NCBI GenBank assembly: GCA_900542175.1
Contig: UQNC01000001.1
Span: 1-64,000 of the forward strand
Direction: 5' to 3'
Source: an uncultured Collinsella sp.
Lineage (GTDB): Bacteria > Actinomycetota > Coriobacteriia > Coriobacteriales > Coriobacteriaceae
Length of the DNA stretch: 64,000 bases
In this document: piece after piece, positions 15,539 to 24,502 of the stretch
Position numbering within the stretch: the first letter of the stretch is position 1
Layout of the letters: every line of letters begins with the position of its first letter
Made by a program: the position numbers and the translations under genes
The notes under the pieces: model-generated
Told to the model about the DNA's origin: nothing
Databases searched by the model: none
What the model saw: the letters and a program-made list of their open reading frames with translations, nothing else

Positions 15539-16336
15539 ATGGGTCTTGAGGGAATCAAGCTGATTGCATGCGATTTGGACGGCACTTTGCTGCATCCGGG
15601 GGAGCGCGAGCCGCGTTCCGAGGCCTTTGGGCTCATCGATGAGCTGCATCGTCGCGGTATCGTGTTTATGCCGGCGAGCGGCCGTCAATATGCGAGCTTG
15701 CGCTATCTGTTTGCCCCGGTGGCCGATGAGCTCGCCTATGTATGCGAAAACGGAGCCCTGGTGATGAGCGAGGGGCGTGCCGTTGTCAAGCGTTCCATGG
15801 AGCGTAGCCTTGCTATGGATATCGCGAATGCCGTGGTTGCGTATCCCCATGCCGACGTGACCCTTTCGTGCGAGGGGCACCTCTACACCATGAGCGGCAA
15901 CGATGCGTTCGTCGACCATTTGCGCTATGAGGTCCACTGCGATGTGGTGGTGGTCGACCGTCCCGAGGACATCGACGAGGACGTCATTAAGATTGCCTTC
16001 CAGACGCCCGAGGTTGATCAGCCGGCGGCGCTGGAGCATTTTGAGCGCCTCTTTAGCGACCGTGTCGACGTGATGACGTCGGGAACCGAATGGACGGACT
16101 TTATCGGTTTCGGTTCGGGCAAGGGCTCCGCGCTTGCCGATTACGGTCGTGCCCTGGGTATTTCGCCCGATGAGATGATGGCGTTTGGCGACAATGAGAA
16201 CGATCGCGACATGCTCAACGTCGTGGGCCATCCCTATCTGATGGAGAGCTGTAACCCCTCTATGCGTGGCATCAACGACCGCGTCCGCTACGTGCGCACG
16301 GTCGAAGAAGAGCTGCGTCGTCTACTTGCTGAGTAG
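15539..16336 (+). CDS. Cof-type HAD-IIB sugar-phosphatase
   Basis: A 265-residue haloacid-dehalogenase phosphatase of the Cof subfamily. Motif I is IACDLDGTLL with nucleophile and acid Asp, motif II is MPASGRQY, the Lys of motif III lies in the SGKGSAL region, and motif IV is MAFGDNENDRDML. The IIB cap lies between motifs II and III. Such enzymes act on sugar phosphates or cofactor phosphates; the substrate cannot be read from the sequence. The start ATG at 15539 follows GGGGGAAG. Confidence 0.92.
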   Translation: MGLEGIKLIACDLDGTLLHPGEREPRSEAFGLIDELHRRGIVFMPASGRQYASLRYLFAPVADELAYVCENGALVMSEGRAVVKRSMERSLAMDIANAVVAYPHADVTLSCEGHLYTMSGNDAFVDHLRYEVHCDVVVVDRPEDIDEDVIKIAFQTPEVDQPAALEHFERLFSDRVDVMTSGTEWTDFIGFGSGKGSALADYGRALGISPDEMMAFGDNENDRDMLNVVGHPYLMESCNPSMRGINDRVRYVRTVEEELRRLLAE

Positions 16337-16413
16337 ACATTTGGGACATGTCTAGAAATCTACTTTTTGCTGCAAAGTGCGGAAAGGTGGATTTTAAGGC
16401 ATGTTCCAAACAT

Positions 16414-16794
16414 CTACCGGCAGTCGGGGCAGAGACCCTCGAAGATGGTGTAGTGCGACGTGACGTGCCAGCCGATTTGCTCGGACGCTTTGGCGTCGAG
16501 CTGGGCATCGAAGGGGAGCGGTACGTCGATGACGCGGCTGCATGAGGTGCAGATGATATGCGCATGCGGCTCGATCGTGCGATCGAAGCGGCTGCCGCCC
16601 GGCGTCTTGATGGAGAGAATCTCGCCGGCATCTGCCAAGAGATTGAGGTTGCGGTAGACCGTGCCGCGGCTGATCTTGTCATCCTGTTCGCGCACGGCGT
16701 TGTAGATTTCGTCGGCGGTGGGATGGTTATAGCTTTGGCGCACGGCGTCAAGAACCAGCTTTCGCTGCTTGGTATTCCTTCTTTGCACCGCCAT
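16414..16794 (-). CDS. perR: Fur-family repressor, PerR-like
   Basis: A 126-residue Fur-superfamily regulator. The N-terminal winged helix contains HPTADEIYNAV and SRGTVYRNLNLL. The structural zinc site has two CxxC pairs (CTSC and CPDC at the very end). The regulatory metal residues of PerR are conserved in SRFDRTIEPHAH (Asp, His, His) and in RVIDV. This pattern favours peroxide-sensing PerR over Fur or Zur, but no target genes lie next to it to confirm this. Confidence 0.85.
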   Translation of the reverse strand: MAVQRRNTKQRKLVLDAVRQSYNHPTADEIYNAVREQDDKISRGTVYRNLNLLADAGEILSIKTPGGSRFDRTIEPHAHIICTSCSRVIDVPLPFDAQLDAKASEQIGWHVTSHYTIFEGLCPDCR

Positions 16795-16855
16795 GCGCCT
16801 CGCCTCTTTTCTATCAACGGTCGTAGGTAAATGATACCGTATTTAGCACACAATA

Positions 16856-17266
16856 CTAATAACGAGGCGTGAAACCGTCTTCATTGGTAAGTGGGGCTCG
16901 GGCCTGGGCGTCTACGAGGCGAAAACGCGTTCCCATGCGCTCGTAGGAGGCATGAAGCGCCTCGAGATGAGATAGGATATTTGCCGGAGCTCCCTGTATC
17001 TCCATCTCGACTGAGCCGTCTTCCATGTTACGCACCCAGCCGGTGAGCGCGCGTGCCTGCGCGAGGTTGGTGTTGGTAAAGCGAAAGCCAACGCCCTGGA
17101 CTTGCCCCGCCCAGCGCAGGAAATAGCGCAGGGGAGTGTCTTGAGTGGCCCCGTCGCTTGCGAGCACAGTAAGCCTGCGGCGCAGCTCGAGCTCGACGTT
17201 TGATGGTTTTTGAGGCTCTCGGCTGCCGCCGGTGACGCTGGAGAAGAACGTATCGAAGAGGCCCAT
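16856..17266 (-). CDS. acyP: Acylphosphatase
   Basis: A 136-residue protein whose C-terminal 90 residues are an acylphosphatase domain hydrolysing carboxyl-phosphate bonds. The signature GQVQGVGFRF contains the phosphate-binding loop and Arg, and GWVRNMEDGSVEMEIQG includes the catalytic Asn. An N-terminal 45-residue extension (MGLFDTFFSSVTGG) is not in the family. The start lies 2 nt after the stop of the oxidoreductase gene upstream, implying one operon. Confidence 0.9.
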   Translation of the reverse strand: MGLFDTFFSSVTGGSREPQKPSNVELELRRRLTVLASDGATQDTPLRYFLRWAGQVQGVGFRFTNTNLAQARALTGWVRNMEDGSVEMEIQGAPANILSHLEALHASYERMGTRFRLVDAQARAPLTNEDGFTPRY

Positions 17267-17268
17267 AG

Positions 17269-18375
17269 CTATGCCTGCTTGCCTGCGTCGGCCGGGAAGG
17301 TTATGCCGGCCTGCTGGCGCACGGCATCCATGATGCGCAGTGAGACGAGTGTGACATCGCGGTAGTGGCCAAGCTCGTGGCGTCCTGCCGGGGTCTCCCA
17401 AATCTCTTCCTTAACGTTATCGATGCCGCCGATGGCGGTGATAAAGTCTGTGAGTTCGTATTCCATAGTGTTGCTCGATTTGGGCAGGTCGAGCACGCGG
17501 CCGTTGTCGTCCTGTTCGCGCGGTGCCTCGGTCGCCGAGCCGCGTACGACATCGCCGCGATAGTCGATGCGGACGTTGCGGGGCGTGGACAGATGGTCGA
17601 TCTGGATAGTGCCACGCTCGCCTTCGATCTGCGAGGGCAGCAGGTCATTCGTAATTTTGGAGTGCGCGAGCTCGACGGAGATGCGGCCTCCGCCATAGCT
17701 GGCGAGTATGGAACCGCAGCCGTCGATGGGGCCGTGCGTGAGCTGTCGCGTGGTGGGGTCGAGCAGAGTAGTCATGCTCGTAAGGCCGGAGGGCATGCCG
17801 AAAATCTCGACCATGGGCTCGACGGCGTAGACGCCAATGTCCATGAGGGAGCCCGATGCCATGTTGCAGTCGAAGATATTGGTGGCGCGTCCCGCGAGAA
17901 TCTCGTTGTAGCGCGAGGAATACTTGCCAAAGCGCAATGAGGCGCGGCGGATGGGGGCGATCTCGCCCAGGGCGTCCTCGATGGCGTGGAAGGCGGGATC
18001 GTGGAGGGGGCGCATGGCCTCGAGGGCTACGACGCCCGCCGCCTCGGCTGCGCGAAAGACCTCGAACGCCTGTGCCTCGGTGGCGCAGAAGGGCTTCTCG
18101 ACGATGACGTGCTTGCCACCGGCGATGCCGGCAAGGGCCTGCTCGTAGTGAAGCGCGTTAGGGCTGCCGATGTAGACGGCGTCGACGTCGTCGGCGGACG
18201 CAAGCTCGTCAAGTGCGGTGAAGTTACGCTCGCCACCGTGCTTAGCGGTGAAGGCGGCGCCGCGATCTGCATCGCGCGAGAGCGTGCCCACGAACGCGGC
18301 TTGGTCGTTGGCGTTGACGACCTGGATAAAGTCGTCGGTAATCATGGATGTGCCGATGGTCGCTATACGCAGCAT
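17269..18375 (-). CDS. Gfo/Idh/MocA-family oxidoreductase
   Basis: A 368-residue NAD(P)-dependent dehydrogenase. The N-terminal Rossmann domain starts at once (LRIATIGTSMITDDF; the glycine-rich loop is slightly altered). It carries AVYIGSPNALHYEQ and the catalytic-site motif HVIVEKPF, with Glu-Lys-Pro. The C-terminal alpha/beta domain has GSLMDIGVYAVE. It probably acts on a sugar or cyclitol; the substrate is not evident. The acylphosphatase gene follows after 2 nt. Confidence 0.9.
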   Translation of the reverse strand: MLRIATIGTSMITDDFIQVVNANDQAAFVGTLSRDADRGAAFTAKHGGERNFTALDELASADDVDAVYIGSPNALHYEQALAGIAGGKHVIVEKPFCATEAQAFEVFRAAEAAGVVALEAMRPLHDPAFHAIEDALGEIAPIRRASLRFGKYSSRYNEILAGRATNIFDCNMASGSLMDIGVYAVEPMVEIFGMPSGLTSMTTLLDPTTRQLTHGPIDGCGSILASYGGGRISVELAHSKITNDLLPSQIEGERGTIQIDHLSTPRNVRIDYRGDVVRGSATEAPREQDDNGRVLDLPKSSNTMEYELTDFITAIGGIDNVKEEIWETPAGRHELGHYRDVTLVSLRIMDAVRQQAGITFPADAGKQA

Positions 18376-18450
18376 GTATCCCCCTCGTGCCGTTCGGTTT
18401 ACAGGATGAGTGTAGCGCGAGGGGGCAGGAAATAGCGTGCGAAAACGCCG

Positions 18451-18936
18451 TTACAGGTCGCTCTCGTTAAAGCCGGTGTCGATATCGAGGTTGCTGCCGT
18501 CGGCCGCCGTGGTGGCGAGCTCGTCGCAGCGCTCGTTGAGCTCATGGCCGGCGTGGCCCTTAACCCAGATGAACTCCACTTTGTGCTTGCTCTTTGCGGT
18601 GAGCAGGCGCTCCCACAGGTCGCGGTTCTTGACAGGCTGCTTGTTGGCAGTCTTCCAGCCGCGTTTTTTCCATCCGTCAATCCAGTGCTTGTTGAAGGCG
18701 TTGACGACGTACTGCGAATCGGAATGGACTTCGACGTCGCAGGGGCGGTTGAGCGCCTCGAGCGCTACGATGACCGCCATGAGCTCCATGCGGTTGTTGG
18801 TGGTCTTGGCGTAACCGCGCGAAAGCTCGGAGGTGAAGGTCTTGCCGGCGGGGTTGGTGTATTTGAGCACGGCGCCATAACCGCCGCGTCCCGGATTTGA
18901 TCGGGCCGAGCCGTCGGTATAGATGATGACCTTCAC
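18451..18936 (-). CDS. rnhA: Ribonuclease HI
   Basis: A 161-residue endonuclease that cleaves the RNA strand of RNA-DNA hybrids. The four acidic metal ligands are in [31 protein letters not shown] and NERCDELAT. The basic handle [15 protein letters not shown] and the His in [10 protein letters not shown] are also present. The start is GTG at 18936, which follows AAAGGAA; an ATG two nucleotides upstream is out of frame. Confidence 0.95.
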   Translation of the reverse strand: MKVIIYTDGSARSNPGRGGYGAVLKYTNPAGKTFTSELSRGYAKTTNNRMELMAVIVALEALNRPCDVEVHSDSQYVVNAFNKHWIDGWKKRGWKTANKQPVKNRDLWERLLTAKSKHKVEFIWVKGHAGHELNERCDELATTAADGSNLDIDTGFNESDL

Positions 18937-18999
18937 ATGGTTCCTTTCGTTGGGTATGTTTCGTGCGAGTGACCATTGTAGCGCCATGCCCGCCGGGGG

Positions 19000-19938
19000 C
19001 TAGCAATTTACGATTTCTACCCCGTCTTCCGACAGTTGGTTGGCATGGATGATGCGGTTGAGCTCGTCGAGGTATTGCTGCAAGAGGGGAGAGGGCTTGC
19101 GGTCGTCATGCATGATGTAGCCCACATGCATCGTCGGGGCGTCTGCCAAGGGGATCGAGGCCATGCCCCACTGCATTTCGCTGGAGAGTACGCCGGTCGA
19201 CAGCGCATAGCCGTTCGAGGTGATAAGCAGGTTGGTGAGCGTCCCGCGGTCGGATACGCGGATATTGCGGTTGCAGGGAATATAGCTAAACGGCTCCTCG
19301 GCGTAATAGAAGGAGTTCGAGGTGCCTTGCTCAAAGCTGTAGCGCGTATAGGGCGTAAGGTCGGCAAGGGACAGCTGCGAGCGACGGGCGAGCGGGTGGC
19401 GTTCGCTCACGAACACGTGGACCTTCGCGTCAAAGAGGGGATGGAAGCTTGCACGGGCATCGGCGAAGGCCTTCTGCAGAACGCGGGCGTTAAAGTCATC
19501 CAGATACAGAATGCCGATATCGCTGCGAAACGCACGGACGTCATCGATGATCTGCGATGTGGTGGTCTCGCGCATGATGAACTCGAACTTGCTGTCGCGG
19601 CAGCGCTCGACCACGTTGACAAAGGCCTCGACCGAAAAGGCGTAGTGCTGGGCGGAAATGGCGAGGCGGGCTTGCGGGGTGCCGCCGTCCTCGTAGCGTG
19701 CCTCGAGCATGTCGGCCTGCTCTACGACCTGGCGTGCATAACCCAAAAGCTCGGTGCCGTCGTTGGTGAGTGCAACACCGCGGCTAGAGCGCGTAAAGAT
19801 TTCGATATGAAGTTCCTGCTCCAGGCTTTTAACGGCATTGGAGATATTGGACTGTGCCGTATAGAGGCGCTGAGCTGCGGCGTTGATTGAGCCGGACTCT
19901 GCCACGGCGATCAGAAAACGAAGCTGCTGGAGGGTCAT
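19000..19938 (-). CDS. LysR-family regulator divergent from metY
   Basis: A 312-residue LysR-type transcription factor. The N-terminal winged helix is LQQLRFLIAVAESGSINAAA, with the recognition helix in AQSNISNAVKSLE. Two effector-binding alpha/beta subdomains follow (about 90-300). It is divergent from metY, 273 bp apart, with a dyad GTTATCT-N7-AGATAAC at 19959-19979 just before its own start. It therefore probably controls itself and metY in response to a sulfur metabolite, as CysB/CmbR-like regulators do. The effector is inferred, not seen. Confidence 0.9.
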   Translation of the reverse strand: MTLQQLRFLIAVAESGSINAAAQRLYTAQSNISNAVKSLEQELHIEIFTRSSRGVALTNDGTELLGYARQVVEQADMLEARYEDGGTPQARLAISAQHYAFSVEAFVNVVERCRDSKFEFIMRETTTSQIIDDVRAFRSDIGILYLDDFNARVLQKAFADARASFHPLFDAKVHVFVSERHPLARRSQLSLADLTPYTRYSFEQGTSNSFYYAEEPFSYIPCNRNIRVSDRGTLTNLLITSNGYALSTGVLSSEMQWGMASIPLADAPTMHVGYIMHDDRKPSPLLQQYLDELNRIIHANQLSEDGVEIVNC

Positions 19939-19958
19939 CGGCGCTCGTCCTTTCGATT

Positions 19959-19979
19959 GTTATCTATAAAACAGATAAC
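19959..19979. promoter_or_regulatory. LysR-type operator
   Basis: A perfect dyad GTTATCT-N7-AGATAAC has the T-N11-A core of LysR-family sites. It lies 21 bp upstream of the regulator start and 233 bp from metY. Confidence 0.65.
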
Positions 19980-20072
19980 AGGTTAGCGCTTTTAAGTGAT
20001 TGACCGAGGGAAACAATGTTCGTACTATTCAAAACACACAAAGGCGGTAGGTAATTAAGCCAACCATGGAAC

Positions 20073-20141
20073 CGGGATGCGAAAGGAGGCCCGCATATGA
20101 ATTGCTTACCAAGACGAATGCCGGGCTCCTGTTTGCGCCCG
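20073..20141 (+). ncRNA. Structured leader upstream of metY
   Basis: Two segments, 20073-20095 and 20117-20141, are imperfect complements (CGGGATGCGAAAGGAGGCCC with GGGCTCCTGTTTGCGCCCG), giving a stem of about 20 bp around a 21-nt loop. It does not match the SAM-I core pattern or a T-box motif. It may be a regulatory leader, or another of the long hairpins common in this window. Confidence 0.4.
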
Positions 20142-20211
20142 TTGGCGTGATCAGGAGACAGCGACTTACTTCTCTCTATTAATTTGCTTTCGTTCAATCA
20201 AGGAGATCATC

Positions 20212-21522
20212 ATGAGCCAGTTCATCAACAACCCCGAGCACACCTTTGGTTTCGATACCCTGCAGCTGCACGTTGGCCAGGAGAGCGCCGATCCTGCATC
20301 CGACTCCCGTGCCGTGCCTATCTACCAGACCACGAGCTATGTGTTCCGCAACTCCCAGCACGCCGCCGACCGCTTTGGTCTTGCCGATGCCGGTAACATC
20401 TACGGCCGTCTGACCAACTCCACCCAGGGCGTCTTCGAGGACCGTATCGCCGCCCTCGAGGGTGGCGTGGCAGGTCTTGCCGTCGCCTCCGGTGCTGCTG
20501 CCATCACCTATACCCTGCAGGCTCTTGCCCAGGCCGGTGACCACGTAGTGGCTCAGAAGACCATCTACGGTGGCTCCTACAACCTGCTGGAGCATACGCT
20601 CTCCCAGTTTGGCGTCGAGACCACGTTTGTCGATGCCCATAACGTGGAAGAGGTCGAGGGTGCCATCAAGGACAACACCACGGTCATCTATCTCGAGACG
20701 CTCGGCAACCCCAACTCCGACATCCCCAACATCGACGCCATCTCCGAGATCGCCAAGAAGCACGGTCTGCCGGTTGTCGTCGACAACACCTTCGGCACCC
20801 CGTATCTGTTCCGTCCGCTGGAGCATGGTGCCAACATCGTCGTCCACTCCGCAACCAAGTTCATCGGCGGCCACGGTACCTCGCTGGGCGGTGTGATCGT
20901 CGACGGCGGTAACTTTGATTGGAAGGCGAGCGGAAAGTACGCCCAGATCGCTGAGCCCAACCCCTCCTACCACGGTGTTTCGTTTGCCGAGGCTGCCGGT
21001 CCCGCCGCCTTCGCGACCTATGTCCGCGCTATCTTGCTGCGTGACGAGGGCGCCTGCATCAGCCCGTTCAACGCCTGGGTCCTGCTCCAGGGCACCGAGA
21101 CTCTGTCGCTGCGCGTTGACCGTCATGTCGAGAACACCAAGAAGGTCGTTGAGTTCCTTGCCGGCGACAGCCACGTTGCCAAGGTGAACCACCCGAGCTT
21201 GCCCGAGCACCCCGACCATGAGCTCTACAAGCAGTATTTCCCCAACGGCGGCGCCTCGATCTTCACCTTCGAGATCAAGGGTGGCCAGGAAGCTGCTTGG
21301 AAGTTCATCGACCACCTGCAGGTCTTCTCGCTGCTTGCCAACGTGGCCGACGTCAAGTCGCTCGTCGTGCACCCGGCTACCACCACGCACTCCCAGCTCT
21401 CTGCAGATGAGCTCGCCGAGCAGAACATCACGCCCTCCACGATCCGTCTTTCCATCGGTACCGAGAACGCCGAGGACATCATTTGGGACCTGAAGCAGGC
21501 CTTTGCCGCGCTGGACGAGTAG
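20212..21522 (+). CDS. metY: O-acetylhomoserine aminocarboxypropyltransferase (homocysteine synthase)
   Basis: A PLP enzyme of 436 residues that makes homocysteine from O-acetylhomoserine and sulfide, with possible O-acetylserine activity. The family start FDTLQLHVGQ is followed by AVPIYQTTSYVF and IYGRLTNST. The PLP-binding Lys lies in VVHSATKFIGGHG. The C-terminal ADVKSLVVHPATTTHSQ is typical of MetY rather than of smaller MetB/MetC. The ATG at 20212 follows AAGGAGA by 6 nt. A terminator follows 60 nt after the stop. Control by the divergent LysR protein is likely. Confidence 0.95.
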   Translation: MSQFINNPEHTFGFDTLQLHVGQESADPASDSRAVPIYQTTSYVFRNSQHAADRFGLADAGNIYGRLTNSTQGVFEDRIAALEGGVAGLAVASGAAAITYTLQALAQAGDHVVAQKTIYGGSYNLLEHTLSQFGVETTFVDAHNVEEVEGAIKDNTTVIYLETLGNPNSDIPNIDAISEIAKKHGLPVVVDNTFGTPYLFRPLEHGANIVVHSATKFIGGHGTSLGGVIVDGGNFDWKASGKYAQIAEPNPSYHGVSFAEAAGPAAFATYVRAILLRDEGACISPFNAWVLLQGTETLSLRVDRHVENTKKVVEFLAGDSHVAKVNHPSLPEHPDHELYKQYFPNGGASIFTFEIKGGQEAAWKFIDHLQVFSLLANVADVKSLVVHPATTTHSQLSADELAEQNITPSTIRLSIGTENAEDIIWDLKQAFAALDE

Positions 21523-21583
21523 GGCGACTTGTGCAAGGACCCCTTGCGACTCGATAGGTATAACTGTATAAAATGCCTGCTCA

Positions 21584-21622
21584 AGGCGTCTGCGCAAGCA
21601 ATGGTTGCGCAGACGCCTTTTT
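21584..21622 (+). terminator. Terminator after metY
   Basis: A perfect 14-bp stem AGGCGTCTGCGCAA with a 7-nt loop and a T5 tail. The remaining 210 bp up to the next gene hold nothing I can name. Confidence 0.9.
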
Positions 21623-21834
21623 GCATAGGAAGGGCGCTATTACAGGGTTTTTGGCATGCTTTATGCAATCGAGATGTGGAAAACTCCTGTTGAGAGGATG
21701 TGAGTTTTACGCAATTGACGTGCACCTTTTGAGAAAAACCGCAGGTCGCGATTTGCTCGGGGTACTATGCAGCGCGATCGAATCATACGCAGCTCAAACG
21801 CAGCAAAAAACGCACTACGGAGGTTTCCAGCTAC

Positions 21835-22611
21835 ATGAGGATCGATTCACGAAAACCGAAAGCCGCCGCCCTTTCCGCCGCTCTGACCGTGGCACTTTTG
21901 GCGGGCGCCGGCGCAACCGATGCCCACGCGGCAACACTGTCCGACACGGTCGGATCCACGCCGTCCGAGGCGACGCTGATGCAGCCCGTCGACTACCGCG
22001 GCGACGGTTATGGCTCTATGCAGGAGTGGAACGCCTCGATGGGGGCAAAGCGCGATTCCCTGGAGATGCGCGCTCAGATCATTATGAATATGTATGGCGA
22101 CTATGCTACCGATGATGAGCGCGCTGTGTTGCAGGGCTGCATCGACGGTGCGGGTAGCCTGTTGACGATGGGGGAGGTCGACGCCAAGTCGACCGAGCTC
22201 GACGAGCTTCGCTCCATGCTCGAGGATGCCAAGCGCGAGGCGCTCGAGGCTGCCGCAGCCGAAGCCGAGGCCGCTGAGGCCGTTCAGGCTTCGTATTACA
22301 ACGCCGGCTCCGGCTCGTCTTACACGTCCGCTGCGTATTACGCGAACGGCTCGGGCCTGACGCGCTCGAGCGGCGTCAATAACTATAACGGCCGCCGCGA
22401 GACTTATTACAGCAGCAACGTGTTGTATCACCACCGCACGGGCGAATGGACGCAGGATTCCGAGGGCTTTTGGCGCGATTCCGATGGCTACTACGTCGTG
22501 GCCGCGGGCGATAAAGCTCAGGGCTCCACGTTTACCGGTTCCAAGGGCGAGTGCAAGGTCTATGACTCCGGCTGCGCAGCCGGAACCACCGACTACTATA
22601 CCGGTTGGTAA
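21835..22611 (+). CDS. Secreted cell-wall-associated protein with DPBB/3D-like C-terminal domain
   Basis: A 258-residue exported protein. Residues 1-32 form a Sec signal peptide (KPKAAALSAALTVALLAGAG, cleavage near DAHA). A helical region (about 60-145), ending in an Ala/Glu-rich coiled-coil stretch, is followed by a Ser/Tyr/Gly-rich linker. The C-terminal 75 residues (DGYYVVAAGDKAQGSTFTG, CKVYDSGCAAG, TTDYYTGW) look like a double-psi beta-barrel or 3D domain, as in resuscitation-factor-like wall enzymes. The catalytic role is not certain. The ATG at 21835 is preceded by GGAGG. Confidence 0.75.
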   Translation: MRIDSRKPKAAALSAALTVALLAGAGATDAHAATLSDTVGSTPSEATLMQPVDYRGDGYGSMQEWNASMGAKRDSLEMRAQIIMNMYGDYATDDERAVLQGCIDGAGSLLTMGEVDAKSTELDELRSMLEDAKREALEAAAAEAEAAEAVQASYYNAGSGSSYTSAAYYANGSGLTRSSGVNNYNGRRETYYSSNVLYHHRTGEWTQDSEGFWRDSDGYYVVAAGDKAQGSTFTGSKGECKVYDSGCAAGTTDYYTGW

Positions 22612-22639
22612 TCTGTCATAAGCCAATAGGACATGACAG

Positions 22640-22687
22640 ACGGGCGCCTTTGCCGAGCTTTCGGGCAACGTAAGGGCGTCCGTTTTT
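22640..22687 (+). terminator. Terminator after the secreted protein
   Basis: Imperfect ACGGGCGCCTT/AAGGGCGTCCGT stem followed by T5. Confidence 0.75.
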
Positions 22688-22797
22688 GTGCGTGCTTGAG
22701 TTAACGGAGTGCTTACCGTGGCAGTACGCCGCGCATATGGGCGCGGGGCACACTAAGTCACGAGAAACAAAGTCTTTCTCGTGGAGGAAGTGGTCTT

Positions 22798-23004
22798 GTG
22801 AACGCTCGAGATATCGCCGTTGCCGCCGTTGCATTGACGCTTGGTTGCCTTGGTCCTACGGCCGCGCTCGTCGCGGGCATGCAGGGGTCTTGTGGGGCTG
22901 CCTCTATCGTGGTCGGCGCGTTGATCGCGGCCACACTGCTGGGAAGCGCCGGTGTTGTCCTTTGTCGCGATGATGAGGACGAGGTTCCGGAGTCGCATCT
23001 CTAA
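22798..23004 (+). CDS. Small two-helix membrane protein
   Basis: A 68-residue protein of unknown function. It has two hydrophobic stretches (about residues 6-27 and 33-55) and an acidic tail (RDDEDEVPE). The start GTG at 22798 is preceded by GTGGAGGAA about 10 nt upstream. A terminator follows the stop. I recognise no family. Confidence 0.55.
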   Translation: MNARDIAVAAVALTLGCLGPTAALVAGMQGSCGAASIVVGALIAATLLGSAGVVLCRDDEDEVPESHL

Positions 23005-23041
23005 CTGTTGCGAAAATGACTGTTGGCCATGGCTGAACATG

Positions 23042-23079
23042 AAAACCGCACAAGGGGAGTGCCCTTTGCGGCGGTTTTT
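23042..23079. terminator. Terminator between convergent genes
   Basis: Stem pairing ACCGC-ACAAGGG with CCCTTTG-CGGCGGT, then T5 on the plus strand and T4 on the minus strand. It can serve both the small membrane protein and panE. Confidence 0.75.
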
Positions 23080-23112
23080 GCTATTGAGACTGTTGGATGC
23101 GGTGCGGCGGCG

Positions 23113-24027
23113 TTACCAGCTTGCCTCGATATCACGGATGCGCTGATAGAGCCATTCGTTCTGCGGCGCTTGGATATCGTGCTTGGCCGCCAGACGGCAG
23201 ATGGTGCCCGCGAACTCCTCGACCTCTGTTTTGCGCTGCGCGACGCGGTCCTGCGCCATCGAGGGCATGCCGGCGGGGTCGAGCCCCTCGATGAGGTGCA
23301 CCATCTGCGTCAGGTCTGCCTCGGTCAGCTCAATGCCCTCGGCGTTGGCGACCGCAAGCGTTTCGCGCATGGCAGAAACAAAGCAGCGACGCTGCTCGGA
23401 GCCCGGCTCCGTGGCGCTTCCGTAGGTCCCGCCGTAGGCCATGCACGTCTGGTTGATGCCGTCGTTGAGCATGAGTTTGGCCCACATGCGGTGCGCAACG
23501 TCGCTCTCGACGGTATGGGCGATGCCGCAGCGCGTGTAGAGCTCGTCGATGGCGGTGACGGTTGCGAGCTCGGTGCCGGCCGCCGCGCCAAAGCGGATTT
23601 CGCCCGCATTGGTAAAGGTGAGCGCGCCGTCGAGGAACACGGCGTCCATGCCCTGGCAAATACCAAGAACGGTATGCTCCCAGCCAAAGCGCTCGGCAAT
23701 CTTCTGCTCGCTCGTAATGCCGTTACACAGCGAGGCGATGAGCGTATTGGGTCCCACGACGCGCTCCATAGTTTTGAGTGCTTGGTTGAGTCCAGTCGTC
23801 TTGACCGTGAGAATGACCAGATCGACGGGCGTTGCCTCGCTGGCGCGGACGGACTTGAGCGCACAGGGCTTGCCATTGACGGTGAGCGCATCGCCCGCGT
23901 GACGCTCAAAACGGGCGTCATCCATGACGTATTCGACGGCGTCGTTGCCGAGTGCCTGGGCGATCATACTGCCGTAGAGTAGCCCGACGCCGCCCTTGCC
24001 GATAAAGGTGACCTTGTTGATCTGCAT
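23113..24027 (-). CDS. panE: 2-dehydropantoate 2-reductase (ketopantoate reductase family)
   Basis: A 304-residue NADPH-dependent enzyme that reduces ketopantoate to pantoate in coenzyme A synthesis. The Rossmann start VTFIGKGGVGLLYG has the glycine-rich loop. VDLVILTVKTTGLNQAL contains the catalytic Lys of the family, and LCNGITSEQK the conserved Asn. The C-terminal helical domain has WAKLMLNDGINQTCM with Lys and Asn. No other pantothenate gene is nearby, and many PanE-like paralogues exist, so the substrate is probable rather than certain. Confidence 0.85.
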   Translation of the reverse strand: MQINKVTFIGKGGVGLLYGSMIAQALGNDAVEYVMDDARFERHAGDALTVNGKPCALKSVRASEATPVDLVILTVKTTGLNQALKTMERVVGPNTLIASLCNGITSEQKIAERFGWEHTVLGICQGMDAVFLDGALTFTNAGEIRFGAAAGTELATVTAIDELYTRCGIAHTVESDVAHRMWAKLMLNDGINQTCMAYGGTYGSATEPGSEQRRCFVSAMRETLAVANAEGIELTEADLTQMVHLIEGLDPAGMPSMAQDRVAQRKTEVEEFAGTICRLAAKHDIQAPQNEWLYQRIRDIEASW

Positions 24028-24144
24028 GTGAATTATCTCCCCATATAAAAGGCGGCCGCGTAAGGGGCACCTGATGGATTGTATGCCGCCAGCGCACCTT
24101 GTGCATGCAGGGTGGCGATTTTTAAATGAATGGACGCGTGGAGC

Positions 24145-24339
24145 TTACGCTGCGGGGCAGACCGCGAAAACGCGTGCGGGATATCCAACGCCATCGCGCA
24201 CCTTGGGGAAGGTGCAGAAGATGACGGCGCCTGTGGCGGGAAGCTCGTCCAGATGGTCCATGACCTCGATCTGATAGCGGTCGACCGAGAGGATGTACTG
24301 CTCGCCGGGGTAGGGGTAGGCGTCCTCACGTGTGGTCAC
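24145..24339 (-). CDS. Small conserved-looking protein of unknown function
   Basis: A 64-residue soluble protein (begins TTREDAYPYPGEQYILSV; ends GYPARVFAVCP). The GTG start at 24339 follows GGAGGCGACC, a strong ribosome site, and codon use matches the neighbours, so it is likely real. No domain is recognised. It lies between panE and a divergent aldo/keto reductase. Confidence 0.6.
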   Translation of the reverse strand: MTTREDAYPYPGEQYILSVDRYQIEVMDHLDELPATGAVIFCTFPKVRDGVGYPARVFAVCPAA

Positions 24340-24502
24340 GGTCGCCTCCTTTCATCGGGCTTTTTGCTGATGTTAAAGCGGTGTCGTGACGGCTCGATTT
24401 CTGCTACGTTACGATACATTCTCGATTGCGATTCCACGATGTTTCGGCTGCGTGACCATTGTGTTTCGCCTTGCCGGGGCGCTGATGGCGAAGGGAGGGG
24501 CC

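Noticed and set aside
19980..20211. SAM riboswitch or T-box leader upstream of metY
   Set aside because: The conserved SAM-I core and the T-box sequence GGTGGNACCGCG were looked for and not found; only a generic long stem is present.
20194..21597. Long minus-strand open frame opposite metY
   Set aside because: It results from the strong GC codon bias of metY; no motif, and metY is unmistakable.
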